Shown here: positions 25,101 to 37,052 of the stretch, one piece after another
Numbering within the stretch: position 1 is the stretch's first letter
How the letters are laid out: each line of letters starts with the position of its first letter
DNA from: Chamaecyparis obtusa
Lineage: Eukaryota; Streptophyta; Pinopsida; Cupressales; Cupressaceae
Length of the DNA: 64,000 bases
NCBI GenBank assembly: GCA_027943335.1
Contig: BSBK01009269.1
Span: forward strand, 248,001-312,000
Reading direction: 5' to 3'
Program-made: the position numbers and the translations under genes
Notes under the pieces: model-generated
What the model was told of the DNA's origin: nothing
The model's input: only the letters and a program-made list of their open reading frames with translations
Database searches by the model: none

Positions 25101-26100
25101 TTAAACAAAATGAGATGTTCCTATCCTAGTTTGATGCAATAAATGAACCTACAATGCTAAATCAATGAAATGACTAAGCAATTGATACTTAACTATGAAA
25201 TGTACAAATAGCTATAATCTAAAATCGACTGCGTAAATCTAATTCAAAATCTAGGATCCTTTGTGTGAGGATGGAGGCCTGATTATATAGAAATCCTCTT
25301 AGGAATGAACAGATAAGATCAATTGAAGATGAACAACGAAGATTCAATTTGAACTAGCACAATCCATGTGCAACTGATTCAATTGGTTGAAAGAATTAGT
25401 TAACTAAATTGCCTTAATAAGTTATTTTAGAAACTTCCAAGACTGAACAAAAGCTATTAAAATGACTAATGAGTTAACAGATTTGATTTTCTAGTTAACT
25501 GAATTATTTTCAAAATTATTTTTCGATTAAGTGAATGATGACTTCATAAATGCCTTTTTAGGATATTTAAGAGATTTTAAAGGATTTTATTCATTTTTCT
25601 CCAAAAATGTGATGAGATAATTAAGTAAATTCCCCGATTTTGTGATTAATTGACAATTATTATTTATTTAATCAATATCCTAGAATATTAATTAAATAAA
25701 TGATATAAGGTTGGATTTTATTGCCAATAACATTAGAATTTAGGAATTAATTAATTAAATAGGATCAAGAGCAATAATTGAATAGGACTTAGAATATAGG
25801 TCAAATCAGACTAATGAATTGAACTTCCTTAGGTTAGGACTTAGGATATTTGATTGAAATTAGGACTTCCTTGATGAATAATCGAGATTAGGGGCTTATG
25901 GTTTTGGTGACCATTTTTAGGTGATTACACTTGTTGATCCTGATATCTCTGGGACAGAGGCATCTTTTAGTGCAAGTGTTGATCTTGATATTGTAAGTTT
26001 CTCTACTGCACCACGAAAGTATGATGATATATTTTTTCTTTGTTTCGATGGTTTTTTCCTCTCTGACACTCCCAAGAGTCTTGCTACTTGCCATATGTTA
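22140..26100 (-). pseudogene. hAT-family transposase (degenerate, split by a solo LTR)
   Basis: Reading leftwards from about 26100 there is a basic N-terminal stretch (KNISSYFRGAVEKLTISRS). It continues in the same frame across the solo LTR (24848-25929) into a repetitive Val/Asn/Asp-rich region (24480-24720). The block GREWDMERSFQLIWASKYTF follows. Next are the central hAT regions VPIHSMDHKLNLAFKT (about 23440-23490) and the helical block around 22900-23150 (ETQLTLAGILPMLDKMN). The C-terminal dimerisation signature EDERLFSALQFLKSKTRNKL (about 22245-22310) and the tail RLYTNQYIVKKFPYDSVL (about 22160-22220) end it. Several frameshifts and stops make it non-functional. Terminal repeats were not found. 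Confidence 0.8.
24848..25929 (-). repeat. Solo LTR inside the hAT gene
   Basis: The 1082-bp sequence starts TGTGTGTGAA and ends GTGATTACA (TG...CA). It is flanked on both sides by the identical 5-bp target duplication CTTGT (24843-24847 and 25930-25934). No internal retroelement sequence is present, so it is a solo LTR. A TATATAA-type sequence reads on - near 25275-25285, so the LTR is probably on -. A related, diverged copy begins at 63614. Removing it and one CTTGT restores an open hAT frame. Confidence 0.85.
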
Positions 26101-26142
26101 CTAAAAGAAGCTACAAAATGGATTCTGAAGACTGGTACCTAA

Positions 26143-26505
26143 GAAATAAAGAAATATAAAAAGAGAAAAGATAAATACATCTTTTATTATAATTTATAAT
26201 GCATTATAAATACATCTTTTAATATAATTTATAATGCATGACAAGTAAATAGTAACTAATTAAAATGGAAAAAAGTAAGCTGTAAAAACTAATATGGAAA
26301 GGAAATTTTGAAATCAAAATGTCTCTGTCCTAACAGCTAAAAATGGAAAATAGTAAAATCAACTCCCGACCATGCAAAGGATAAGCTTTGGTTAGTCCTA
26401 AAGATAAGACACGTGGTGACCATTCACTAGCTCACATCATGGTAAACTTAAAACATCTTGAACTTGCAAGCTAGCGAACAAGACAAAGACTTTACTACTA
26501 ACCAT
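26143..26505. other. Short non-coding stretch left of the copia element
   Basis: AT-rich DNA with a small tandem repeat (ATACATCTTTTA then TATAATTTATAATGCAT, repeated at about 26173 and 26209). The last 125 bp (about 26375-26500) resemble the right flank of the copia element at 33420-33540. Confidence 0.5.
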
Positions 26506-27662
26506 TGTTAGGAATGAATGCTAAATGTTTGGCAGCCATTCTGTAGCAGTTGTTGTTGCATTCATAACTATGATTGTCATTGATGTCAACACAGTGATCT
26601 TCTGGAGACTTGCAGAGAAGCAGATAGAGTTTGAATTAGCACATGTAGGATATTGTAGTTGGAGATATGTGATGTTGAGGATATACTCTTTCATATGTTA
26701 TATGTCTATGGTTAAGAGCGCAGACAGTAATTCTTTTATTCATGGAAGTTATGAGCATTTTGGTGGAAGCAGTATTCAGGCAATATTCCTGAGTAGCGGT
26801 TTGTGAAAATCGGATGATATCTCCTAATCGGGATGGAATTTGGTTTTGCATAGTTAAAGGGTAGTTGAAGACACATTGATAGTGATGTGGATGATAGTGC
26901 AAACTTCGAGGTCCCACGAGTGAAGATTTATTGTATTTGGAAGCCGACAATTTTGTGTATTTTTGATGTAGCATGTGGAAACTTTTATTTTGTAATTGTA
27001 TGCTGACTCATTTGTAATTATTTGAGTGTGGTATAAAGGAAGGAATGTTTTTCCTTGCTTTATATGAGTGGATGAATATGAAGTGAAGAAAAGAGCTAAA
27101 TGTGAAAGTGAATTTGTGAAGGAAGACATGCAAAGTACAGAGATCTGAAATTGAGATCTGGTGTAACAACGAGTGCGGTTTGGCACAGTCAGAGAAGAGG
27201 TAACATATTATTTTGTTGAGTAATACAAAGATTATTTAGATAGTGTGTTCAATGATCTTACCTTGAAGTTGTTTGGGCAGTGGGTCCTTCTATCTTCCAT
27301 AACTCTTAACAGGGTTAGAATCTTTTAACAGGGATTCAAAATCTCCTAACAAAGATTCATATGTACTGAATCTATTTCATACGACTCCTAACAAAGTCCA
27401 TCCTTTCACAAGGAATATTCATATTAGTGCATCTTTTGTGGGCATCATTCCCACCGAGGTTTACTCTTTGATCAAGAGGTTCCCTAGTCAACATATCTTG
27501 TGTCATTGTGTTACTCTGTATGAATATCTTTCTATGGTTGGTAATTATATTTCTTACATGGTTTAATGTTGTTGAAGATGATAAAAGTTATAAATATTTG
27601 ATAACTGATTCACGCCTCCCCCCCCCCCTCTTAGTTATCTTGGTGGACTTTACTTTCTAACA
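26506..27662 (+). repeat. 5' LTR of copia element
   Basis: It starts TGTTAGGAATG and ends CTTTCTAACA directly before the primer site. A TATAAAGG-type box lies at about 27031. A C tract (27618-27628) follows CTGATTCAC near the 3' end. Compared with the 3' LTR it has lost many CpG sites by C-to-T or G-to-A change. Confidence 0.9.
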
Positions 27663-27664
27663 AT

Positions 27665-27676
27665 TGGTATCAAAGC
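27665..27676 (+). other. Primer binding site of copia element
   Basis: TGGTATCAAAGC, two bases after the LTR end, is one base from the usual plant copia site complementary to initiator tRNA-Met. Confidence 0.85.
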
Positions 27677-27718
27677 GGCAGGTCCTTGAAAAAGAAGTTT
27701 AATAGCTTAAGGAGATCC

Positions 27719-30700
27719 ATGGCGAATTTCAGGAAAGAAAGCCCTAAGTTTGATGGAGTAAATTTTGACAGCTAGAAAGAAAAGATGAAGACACACCTAC
27801 AATGTTTAGGACCAGGTTATTGGTTGATTACAAAGAATGATAAGACTATCATTGAAGAGGACAATCTTGAAACATGTACTGCTGATGAGAGAGATCTATT
27901 CATGTGTAACATACTTGCAAGAGAAGCACTTTTGACAACCCTTCCGAAGAATGAGTACAGTCAGGTAAAATGTTTTAAAAAATCTCATGAAATTTGGAAT
28001 GTTTTACACTCTACTTTTGAAGGTGATGAACATGCAAAAAGAGTTAGATTACATAATTGGATATGTGCATTTGAAGATATAAGAATGTTGAAAGATAAAT
28101 CTGTTAGAAGCTATATTGGTAGAATGTCAGAAATTATTACAAGCATAAAGTTTTGTGGAGGAACAAAGACAGAGAATGAAGTGATATGGAAAATTCTGAG
28201 AACATTGACTCATGTATTTAAGTAGACAACACAAATGATTGAACAAGTTATACCTTGTACTACCAACTTTACAAGAGAGACTCTTCTTGGAAGATTGGAA
28301 GCAGCAGAGATGAACCTGAGGTTATTAGGGGACTTACCTAGAATGGAGACAACATTCAGTGCTCTTAGTGTTCGCCTTACTTTGTCAAGAAGCATCAATG
28401 TGAGTGGAGATTATGCTGGCAGCAGAAGATCTAGAAATGAAAAAGACAAGAAGATTGAAGAAGGTATTGCCTTGCTTGTGAAGAGAGAACCAGACGGTAA
28501 GAAATTTTTTAAATGTTGGACTTGTCAAGAATATGGTCATTTTGCATCTAAATGTCCTGAGAGAGTTAAAAAGTACAGAAACAATTTTAAACCTAGAAGA
28601 TCTAAGGAATGTTATTATGCTAATGATGAATATCTTGAAGCTAGTATAGAGATAACTCTACGTGAAAGTGATACTGAGAATAATGATGACATAGGATTTG
28701 TAGCAATTAAAGAAGAGAATCCTGAAACTGATGTTAAGGAAGAAAAAGCCTTAGTTTCTCAAGTTGAAAAGAAACTTGATTGGATTATAGACAGTGGTTG
28801 TTCACATCATATGACTAGAGACATGAAAAAGTTCATAAAGTTTAACAAATATGATGGAGGAGTTATTAGAGTTGGAAACAATGCACCTTTCTTGATTAAA
28901 GGTATAGGATCTATTACTCTTGATGGAAAGACTAATACTGATGATGTTTATTTTGTGGATGGATTGAAACATAATCTTTTGAGTGTTGGACAGTTAGTTG
29001 ATAAGGGATATCAAGTTTGGTTTACTGAGAAAACTTGTGTGATAAAGGATAAAGATGGAAATTTGATTGGAACTAGATCTAGAACCAGAAGTAATGTATT
29101 TCAGTTGAATCATACTGAGATGACATGTTTGATTACTAAAATTGATAACAGTTGGTTATAGCATAGAAGGATTTTTCATATAAACTTTGACAACATTGTG
29201 AAAGTAAGTACTACACTTGCAGTAAGAGATTTGCCTAAAATTATGAAGCTTACTAACATGATTTGCAAAGAATGTGTGATGGCTAAACAGAAAAGAAGTT
29301 CTTTTCCTAGTAAGAAGTTTACATCTGTAGAAAAGCTAAAAATTGTTCATACAGATTTGAGCGGTCCTACCAGGACTAGAGGATTCTATGGAGAAAGGTA
29401 TTTTATGATTCTTTTTGATGATTTTACAAGAATGATGTGGATTGCATTTCTTAAAGAAAAGTCTGAAGCATTTGATAAGTTTAAGATTGTTAAGAATAAA
29501 TTTGAGAATGAATCTGGAATGAAGATTAAATGTTTGAAATTTGATAGAGGTGGAGAATTTACTTCTAGAGAGTTTAACACCTTTTGTGAAAAAAATGGCA
29601 TTAAGAGACAGTTCTCAGCCCCTAGAACACCTAAACAAAATGGTATTGCAGAAAGAAGGAACAGATCAGTGACTAAAGCAACAAGAGCTATGTTATTTGA
29701 GAATGATTTAGTGAAGATATTCTGGAGAGAAGCAGTGAACACAACAGTGTATATAATGAATAGAGTACAAATTAGAGTAGACACAGATAAGACACCCTAT
29801 GAATTATGGTTTGGACATGCACCCTAAGTTAAGTATTTTAGAATTTTTGGAAGAAAATGTTATATAAAGAGAGATGATGATATTGGAAAGTTTGATCTTA
29901 GAAGTGATGAAGGTATATTTCTTAGATATTCTTTGAAAAGAAAAGCCTATAGATGTTACAATAAAAGAACTAAGACTATTGTTGAAAGCGCAAATGTTAA
30001 AGTTGATGAAAAATTTAAAATTCAGGAAAGAATGCTTGATTATGAATTAGATGAAGAAGCTCGTCCTAAACCTAACACTAGATCTACTGAATTATTTTAT
30101 GAGACTGATAGTGATTTGTTGAATGAAAGCCACAGTGAAGTCATTGAAGAACCTACACCTGAAGTGAGATCTGAGACAGTAACACCTAGCAAGAGTTTTT
30201 CAAGAAATCATCCTATTGGACAAATTATTGGAAGCATCAAAAGAGGAGTTCTAACTCAGAATAAGGTACAAGAACACTTATGTTTGATTTCTCAAATTGA
30301 ACCTAAAACTACTAGTGAAGCTTGTGAAGATGAAAGTTGGACTAATGCTATGAAAGAAGAACTATATCAAATTGAAAAGAACAAGACATGGGAATTGGTC
30401 CCTAGACCTAAAGACAAGAATGTTATTGGAACTAAATGGGTATTCAGAAACAAGATGGATGAACAAGGAGAAGTAGTAAGAAACAAAGCAAGATTGGTAT
30501 GTAAGGGATACTCACAACAAGAAGGAATTGACTATGAAGAAGCATTTGCACCTATTGAAAGAATTGAAGCAGTAAGAATGTTTTTGGCTTATGCAGCTTA
30601 CAAAAAATTTAAAGTATATCAGATGGATGTGAAGTCAGTATTTCTAAATGGAGAATTGGAAGAAAAAGTCTACATTGAGCAGCTTGAAGGTTTTCCTTTG

Positions 30701-31833
30701 ACTCAAGAAGGAGACATGGTATGTAAACTGAAGAAAGCTTTATATGGACTAAAACAAGCACCTAGAACTTGGTATGCAAGATTGGACAAGTATTTGTTAA
30801 AGTTGGGATTTACAAAAGGAACAGCTAATAGCAATCTGTACACAAAAGAAATTGAAAATGGTTTGTTGGTTATAGTTATTTTTGTTGATGACATTATTTT
30901 TGGAGAAGATGAAGCTAGTGACAAATTTGCTGATGAAATGAAGACTGAATTTGAAATGAGTATGATTGGTGAAATGAAATACTTTTTGGGATTACAGATA
31001 ACACAGAACAATGATGGTATCTTTGTAAGTCAAACAAAGTACCTGAATGACTTGTTGAAAAGATTTGGAATGGAGAACTGTAAACCAGTTGGAACACCTA
31101 TGGTAACTAGACATAAGTTATCTAGCACAGATGAGACTCCTGCAGTGGAATAGAAGAAATACAGATCTATGATTGGAGGATTGTAGTATTTGACACATAC
31201 AAGACCTAATATAGCACATTCAGTTGGAATTGTAGCAAGATTTCAAGCTGAACCTAGAGAATCACATTATGCAGCAGTAAAGAGGATACTGAGATATTTA
31301 AGAGGCACAATAGACTATGGATTGTGGTATGAAAAATCTGATGTTTTAACCCTATGTGCATATACAAATGTTGATTGGAGAGGCAGTGTTGATGATAAGA
31401 AAAGCACCAGCGGTGGAGCATTTTTTCTTGGAGGAAGATTGGTTTCTTGGTTAAGCAAGAAGAAGAATTGTATCTCACATAGCACAGTAGAAGCAGAATA
31501 TGTAGCAGCAGTAAATGATTGTAACCAGATAATCTGGATGAAGCAAACGCTGAAGGATATTGGAATAAAGTTTGTGAACCTATTGTCATACATTGTGATA
31601 ACACCAGCACAGTTAGTATGTCTAAAAACCATGTATTACATTCTAAGACAAAACATATAGAGATCAAGTATCATGTTGTAAGAGAGAAAGTTGTTGAGAA
31701 AGAAGTCAGACTTGAGTACATAAGTACAAAGGAGCAGATAGCAGATATATTCACAAAGCCTTTGCCTAAGGATACATTTGAGTATTTGAGAGGTATGCTT
31801 GGGGTTATGCCCCAGCCTACTTTTGAGAAGTGA
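27719..31833 (+). pseudogene. Copia gag-pol polyprotein (six stops, one frameshift)
   Basis: The single-frame polyprotein starts at ATG 27719 (MANFRKESPKFDG). Gag occupies about 27719-28600, with the zinc knuckle CWTCQEYGHFASKC at about 28514-28556. The protease site is WIIDSGCSHHM (about 28780). The integrase has a zinc region (29160-29290) and a DDE core with HTDLSG, FDRGGEF and AERRN. RT carries [22 protein letters not shown] and FVDDIIFG (about 30880-30905), and RNase H has WRGSVDDKKSTSGG and VEAEYVAA. In-frame stops are TAG at 27773, 28223, 29159, 31151 and 31184, and TAA at 29825. One frameshift near 31575 precedes the last block (31618-31833). Despite this, all catalytic motifs remain readable, so decay is recent compared with its neighbours. 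Confidence 0.9.
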
Positions 31834-32204
31834 TGCAATTGGTTGCATCCGTCTAGTGGTATATGAGCCTTATCTTTCTTCTAGATTGGATGTTGGTACT
31901 TCCTCTATGGGGGAGTATGTGTATCTGAGCTGAATCATGAGGACTCTAGTGAATGTATTTTCTGAATAGTGTCTTTTGACATTGGAGTTGTTGTTGACAT
32001 GATGATGAGATTTCTATCATTGATGTCAATGGGGGAGAAGTATACATGAAAAAACTATTTGTACTATCTGAACAGGAAAACGAAGCAAGATTTGATTGAT
32101 GAAGAGGACTTGGAGCAGTGGTATTGCAGTATTGGATTTTTGGAACATTGGATGTTTTCTCATCTATGTTGCCATCAATGCCAATGGAGGAGATTTTTTA
32201 GAAT

Positions 32205-33340
32205 GAATGCTAAATATTTGGCAGCCATTCTGTAGCAGTTTTTGTTGCATTCATGACTATGATTGTCATTGATGTCAACACAATGATCTTCTGGAGACTT
32301 GCAAAGAAGCAGACAGAGTTTGAATTAGCGCACGTGGGATATTGCAGTTGGAGATATGCGATGTTGAGGACATACTCTTTGATATGTTATATGTCTATGG
32401 TTAAGAGCGCAGACAGTAATTCTTTTATTCATGGAAGTTATGAGCATTTTGGTGGAAGCAGTATTCAGGCAGTGTTCCTGAGTAGCGGTTTGTGGAAATT
32501 GGATGATATCTCCTAATTGGGATGGAATCTAGTTTTGCACAGTTAAAGGGTAGTTGAAGACACATTGATAGTGACGTGGATGACACTGCAAACTTCGAGG
32601 TCGCACGAGTGAAGATTTATTGTATTTGGAAGTCGATAGTTTTGTGTATTTTTTATGTAGCGTGTGGAAACTTTTATTTTGTAATTGTATGTCGACTCAT
32701 TTGTAATTATTTGAGTGTGGTATAAAGGAAGGAATGTTTTTCCTTTTTGTATATGAGTGGATGAATATGAAGTGAAGAAAAGAGCTAAATGTGAAAGCGA
32801 ATTTGTGAAGGAAGACATGTGAAGTACAAAGATCTAGTGTAACAGTGAGTGCGGTTTCGCACAGTCAAAGAAGAGGTAACATATTATTTTGTTGAGTAAT
32901 ACAAAGATTATTTGGACAGTGTGTTTAGTGATCTTACCCTGAAGTTGTTTGGGCAGTGGGTCCTTCTGTCTTCCATAACTCTTAACAGGGTTAGAATCTT
33001 TTAACATGGATTCAAAATCTCCTAACAAGGATTCATATGTACTGAATGTATTTTATAAGACTCCTAACAAAGTCCATCCTTTCACAAGGAATATTCATAT
33101 TAGTGCATCTTTTGTGGGCATCATTCCCACCGGGGTTTACTCTTTGATCAAGAGGTTCCCTAGTCAACATATCTTGTGTCATTGTGTTATTGTGTATGAA
33201 TATCTTTCTATGGTTGGTAATTATATTGCTTACATGGTTTAATGTTGTTGAAGATGATAAAAGTTATAATTATCTGATAACTGAATCAACCCCCCCCCCC
33301 CCCACCTCTTAGTTATCTTGGTGGACTTTACTTTCTAAAA
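32205..33340 (+). repeat. 3' LTR of copia element
   Basis: This matches the 5' LTR over its whole length. The terminal bases have decayed (TG to TT, CA to AA). It retains CpG dinucleotides where the 5' LTR has TG or CA. A second C tract lies at 33290-33303. Confidence 0.88.
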
Positions 33341-35264
33341 ATCATCTCCTCGATAACTTGTGGCTTATGAATATTAACCCAAAAAAAAATCATGAAATGG
33401 CAATAACTGTAAGGACTAACAAAATGCAAAAGATAAGATTTGCTTAGTGATAAAGACAAGACGAGCGATTTTTCGCTAGTTCGCATCATGATAAACTCTA
33501 AACATCATGAGCTTGTGAGCTAGCAATCAAGAAAAAAGACTTCATTTTTGGAATTTTTGTCATTCAATAGTTTTTTCAGTAATGTCAACATATATTCAGT
33601 CATAAGGATCAAAAATTGCAAAATAGTTCAGATAGGCTAATAGTAGAGAGTGGTACGGACAGCGTACGGTTTCATAGCTCTTGTGAACTTGGATATATGT
33701 TTTAGGATGTGTATTGAGCTTATCCCTATGACCATAGATGTTTAGATGATCATAGGATAGAGATATGATTGTTTTAGTAACAACTGGTTGCAGGAACAAA
33801 GATAGAGTTTTCACAGACCTAGTTACACTATTCAAAACATAACTTTTGTGCAATAATGAATCTTGGTATGCGCACTTGGTAAATGTTAGAAGACATCATG
33901 AAGAAGTTACATTGTGATCGCAACATGTTCTCGTGATTTTTGACATCATCTATGGTGTGTTTTCTTACAAAGAAGCATTTGGGAGCTGACCAAGAAGAGT
34001 AGCATGTAGATGATTGATTTATGATCGAATCATTGATGGAGCCGACTCTTGGTGAATTATAATTGTTGTAACATGATCAGGGATGACTTGTGTGTCATCA
34101 CCTTGGATAATGTAATTTTTTGTTATGTAATGAGGTCTTATAATGGCTGACCTCTAGATGAATTATTATTTGTAACTTGTAAATAAGGAAGGGTTTCTTC
34201 CTTGAGATTAAGTGTGTGGAGTGTGATGGTAAAAAGAAATTTGGAAGGTTGAGAGATTTGCTTCTAACAAGGTAGAAGATTGTGCATCCAGGCACAAGGG
34301 TTGGATTGTCCTAACAGACAATTCAGGTATTACAGAGAAAACTTTGTAACATTGTCTTATATTGTTAAAGTTAGATGCAATTTGTTTCATTCTAGAAGTA
34401 GTTGATATCCATTGAATGAATAGTGTAAGTCCCTGTGTGATACCCAACACATCACATCATTATAACTATGTGAAATTCCACAACTAGAATGAACCTTTGG
34501 ATTGTTTCACATGATCACACAATCTATATACATTGTTTAGCATATGAGCTTCCTTGATCACGAGAGAGTTGGAAATTTGGTGTTTCATTTGGAATACTAA
34601 GTATTTGATTCTGCATGTTGAAGTGGTCATAAAACTTGCATCAACAGGTTCCTTCAAGACCTCAACACAAAATGAGTTAACATTTCTGTCAGCATTAGGT
34701 CTTAAGGAAAATGTCTCCGCAATAACAAGGAAGAAAAAGAAGGTAAGGGTGTTATGTGAAGCCCAATGGTCACCGAACTATTACTTTGTGTCACCCTGGC
34801 GACTTCATATTTGGAAAGCAAAAGAATTTGTATATGTGTTAGATATTGAATATATATCTGTTGCAACAACAAACATAAAATATAAGACCCCTAAACACTA
34901 ACCTAAAAATGAAAACTAGGGGGCCTCATTTGATATGGGGTAATGTGTGAAAACATCAAAACACTTAGGTCGACCCTAATGGGAATTGCATATCAAACCT
35001 GAGCACTTCATATATAGGGTGTCATTTTAAACCTCATTCAAACCAATTCAAATGTGAATTTAAGAGCAAAAGTGCCAATTTAAGAGCATAACTTGTTTTG
35101 AAGAATCTACAAATGTAAGATGTGTTTTGGGACTTGAGCTCTCAAACTTATATTTATACCTTCCAAACAAGGTAAAATGAAAAATCAAGAGGGCCAACCT
35201 GACTTGAAAAATAATAAAATCCATCCAAAATGCAAAGATAGAGGAACAACTTGATGAGGAAAAT
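33341..35264. other. Old LTR debris, no recognised gene
   Basis: The first 200 bp include the diverged partner of the left flank (33420-33540). From about 33560 to 34760 the sequence looks like a decayed LTR: a promoter-like stretch near 34130-34200, and an end resembling LTR family X (34440-34600 recalls 39410-39600). No intact motif of a coding region was seen. Confidence 0.45.
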
Positions 35265-36101
35265 ATGCATGCAAATAAAATGACTAGATCGGCATTGTTA
35301 ACAATGAGAAAACTCTTGCTTCTCCTGAGAAAACTAATGTTGACATCGAAATCTACGATGTCCGCTCCTACTACTCCCGCTTCCACTCCTGCTGCTCCCA
35401 CTTCGATTCAAATTTTAGTCGTTCCCGCTCTCAACAATGTGTCTTCTTTGGGCTGTGCTGCTACTCTAGTTGTGTGTTCTACTGGAGCCCTCATTCCTTC
35501 TCCTGCAGCTCTTTTAGCGTCTGGTTGTGTGTCGCCAACTTTTTTTAGACCTGCTTCTGGGCTGTCTCAGATGGGTGTTTCTCAAAGTGGGTCTTTGCCA
35601 GGGTTTTCCCAGTTAGTTCTCTCAGGGTCTCAGGTGGCTAAGGTGAGTTCAGCGATCTCTTATGCAGATGTTGTTTCTTTTGAAGAAGGTATCCATGGTC
35701 CTGCCTCTACTGGGAGAGGGGGTTCCCATTCTTCGGTGCAACCTGTTTCTGTAAGTAACCCTATCGTGGTTAATCTTGATACTAAAACTCTTGATGAGAT
35801 CTTCAAAACTGCGGAGGATTTCTCTTCTACTGCTGCTATTTTTCATTTTAGGTATTTTTGGCACTCTCTCCCTAAATTACATGCTTGGATTTCCAAACAT
35901 TGGGAGCCCATCATAACTGATACAGTCCAGATTTACCCTATGGAAAGAGGTTTTTTTATTATGAAATTTGAAAATGCTGCAGATAGGAATACTATTTTGT
36001 GTAACAGTTGTTTCTCTTGGGAGGAGCATTTTCCCCTGATGGCCAAAACTTGGTATCAAGGATTTGATCCTCTTTCTGGATCATTTAATAAAATACCCTT
36101 A

Positions 36102-37052
36102 GGCCCCGTTTGTTTGCTAGAATTGGGGTGGAATTGGCGGTGGGACTTTCACTTTTTTAGCAAATCCGTCGTTTGGAACACATACTTGCAATTCGGGTTT
36201 CCTCACTCAAAATTTGGTTTTGGCCCTAAAATGGGTGGCACCATCTTCCCACCCAATAGGTGGAATTCAAAATCAAATCCAGGATTTGAAAAATTGTGAA
36301 CCCCATTTAATTGTCTAGTCGGGTCCATTTTTGCACTGAAGATTTGTTTGTTGTTTTCTATTGTGAATAGCCTTCAACTGCGGAATCATCAAAATGGTAC
36401 CGTGCCAAAAGGCTCATTCTGAAGGGACAGTGATAGTAAAAGGAAGAAGACGGGAAGCTCAACATCACAGTAGGGAAAGCAACAATGGCGATTAGGGCGT
36501 GCGATGCAATCACAACTGCATAAACCACAACCGCAGCGAAAGCCACGATCCCCCAAATAATGGTAGCTTTTTTACATCCCTTCAGTAATTTGAGCTTTCT
36601 GCGAATCTTTTTTTAGTGAATTTGGAGGCATTTGAGCATGGATTCGTAGCAATCGTGAATATCTTGGAAATTATGCGTCATTGGATCTGCGAAGGGGTTT
36701 TCTCCTTTCATGAACAGCTGGAGCTCTTCCATGGAGAAATGCCATTGCTCGTCCATGAAATCACCTGTAGAAGGTGTGGAATCGAGAACATTCTTGATGC
36801 ACAATTTTATTTTTTGGGGGCGGGGGTGATAAGCGTAGAAATGAGATTGTAGCCTAAATTGTGGAACCGAGGTCTTCTAATTCTAATTTCGAAATTGGCA
36901 ACCAAACATAGAAAATGGATTACCTCAGTCATCTTCCGTGTCAACCAAACAATCTAAACTATCTTCCGAATACACAAAATCAGAATTTCAAAACCTGATT
37001 TTGAGATAATCAGGTTTTGACTCAAATTCCAATTCTCCAAACAAACGGGGCC
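36102..37052. mobile_element. PIF/Harbinger-type non-autonomous element (951 bp)
   Basis: Perfect 15-bp terminal inverted repeats GGCCCCGTTTGTTTG (36102-36116) and their complement (37038-37052) extend imperfectly to about 25 bp. The element is flanked by the 3-bp duplication TTA (36099-36101 and 37053-37055). TTA duplication plus GGCC...GTTTG ends is the Tourist/PIF/Harbinger pattern. No transposase is encoded. The interior carries an antisense fragment resembling a host UPF0496 gene. Confidence 0.85.
36358..36804 (-). pseudogene. UPF0496 (DUF677)-like gene fragment inside the PIF/Harbinger-type element
   Basis: One minus-strand frame from about 36804 to 36358 carries a single TAA (36613-36615). 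It reads DEQWHFSMEELQLFMKGENPF, then FQDIHDCYESMLKCLQ, then after the stop a basic KKIRRKLKLLKGCKKA followed by a hydrophobic, Ala/Val-rich segment of about 30 residues (WGIVAFAAVVVYAVVIASHA). A PF-containing helix, a short linker, a basic helix and a paired membrane-like stretch are the C-terminal layout of UPF0496/At14a-like plant proteins. The N-terminal half of that family is missing. The assignment rests on pattern recall, not on a search. Confidence 0.55.

Larger units (their letters stand above)
26506..33340 (+). mobile_element. Ty1/copia element, near-complete
   Basis: The 6.8-kb element has two LTRs (26506-27662 and about 32205-33340). A primer site lies at 27665 and a single-frame gag-pol with integrase ahead of RT (copia order) at 27719-31833. 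A PPT-like AATGGAGGAGA at 32193 completes it. The flanking 5-mers are ACCAT (26501-26505) and ATCAT (33341-33345), consistent with a target duplication carrying one substitution. RT and tail motifs look closest to SIRE/Maximus or Tork-type elements; the lineage is tentative. No extra ORF lies between pol and the 3' LTR. Confidence 0.92.

Noticed and set aside
36102..37052. hAT-type miniature element
   Set aside because: hAT elements make 8-bp duplications; here the duplication is the 3-bp TTA and the ends are PIF/Harbinger-like.
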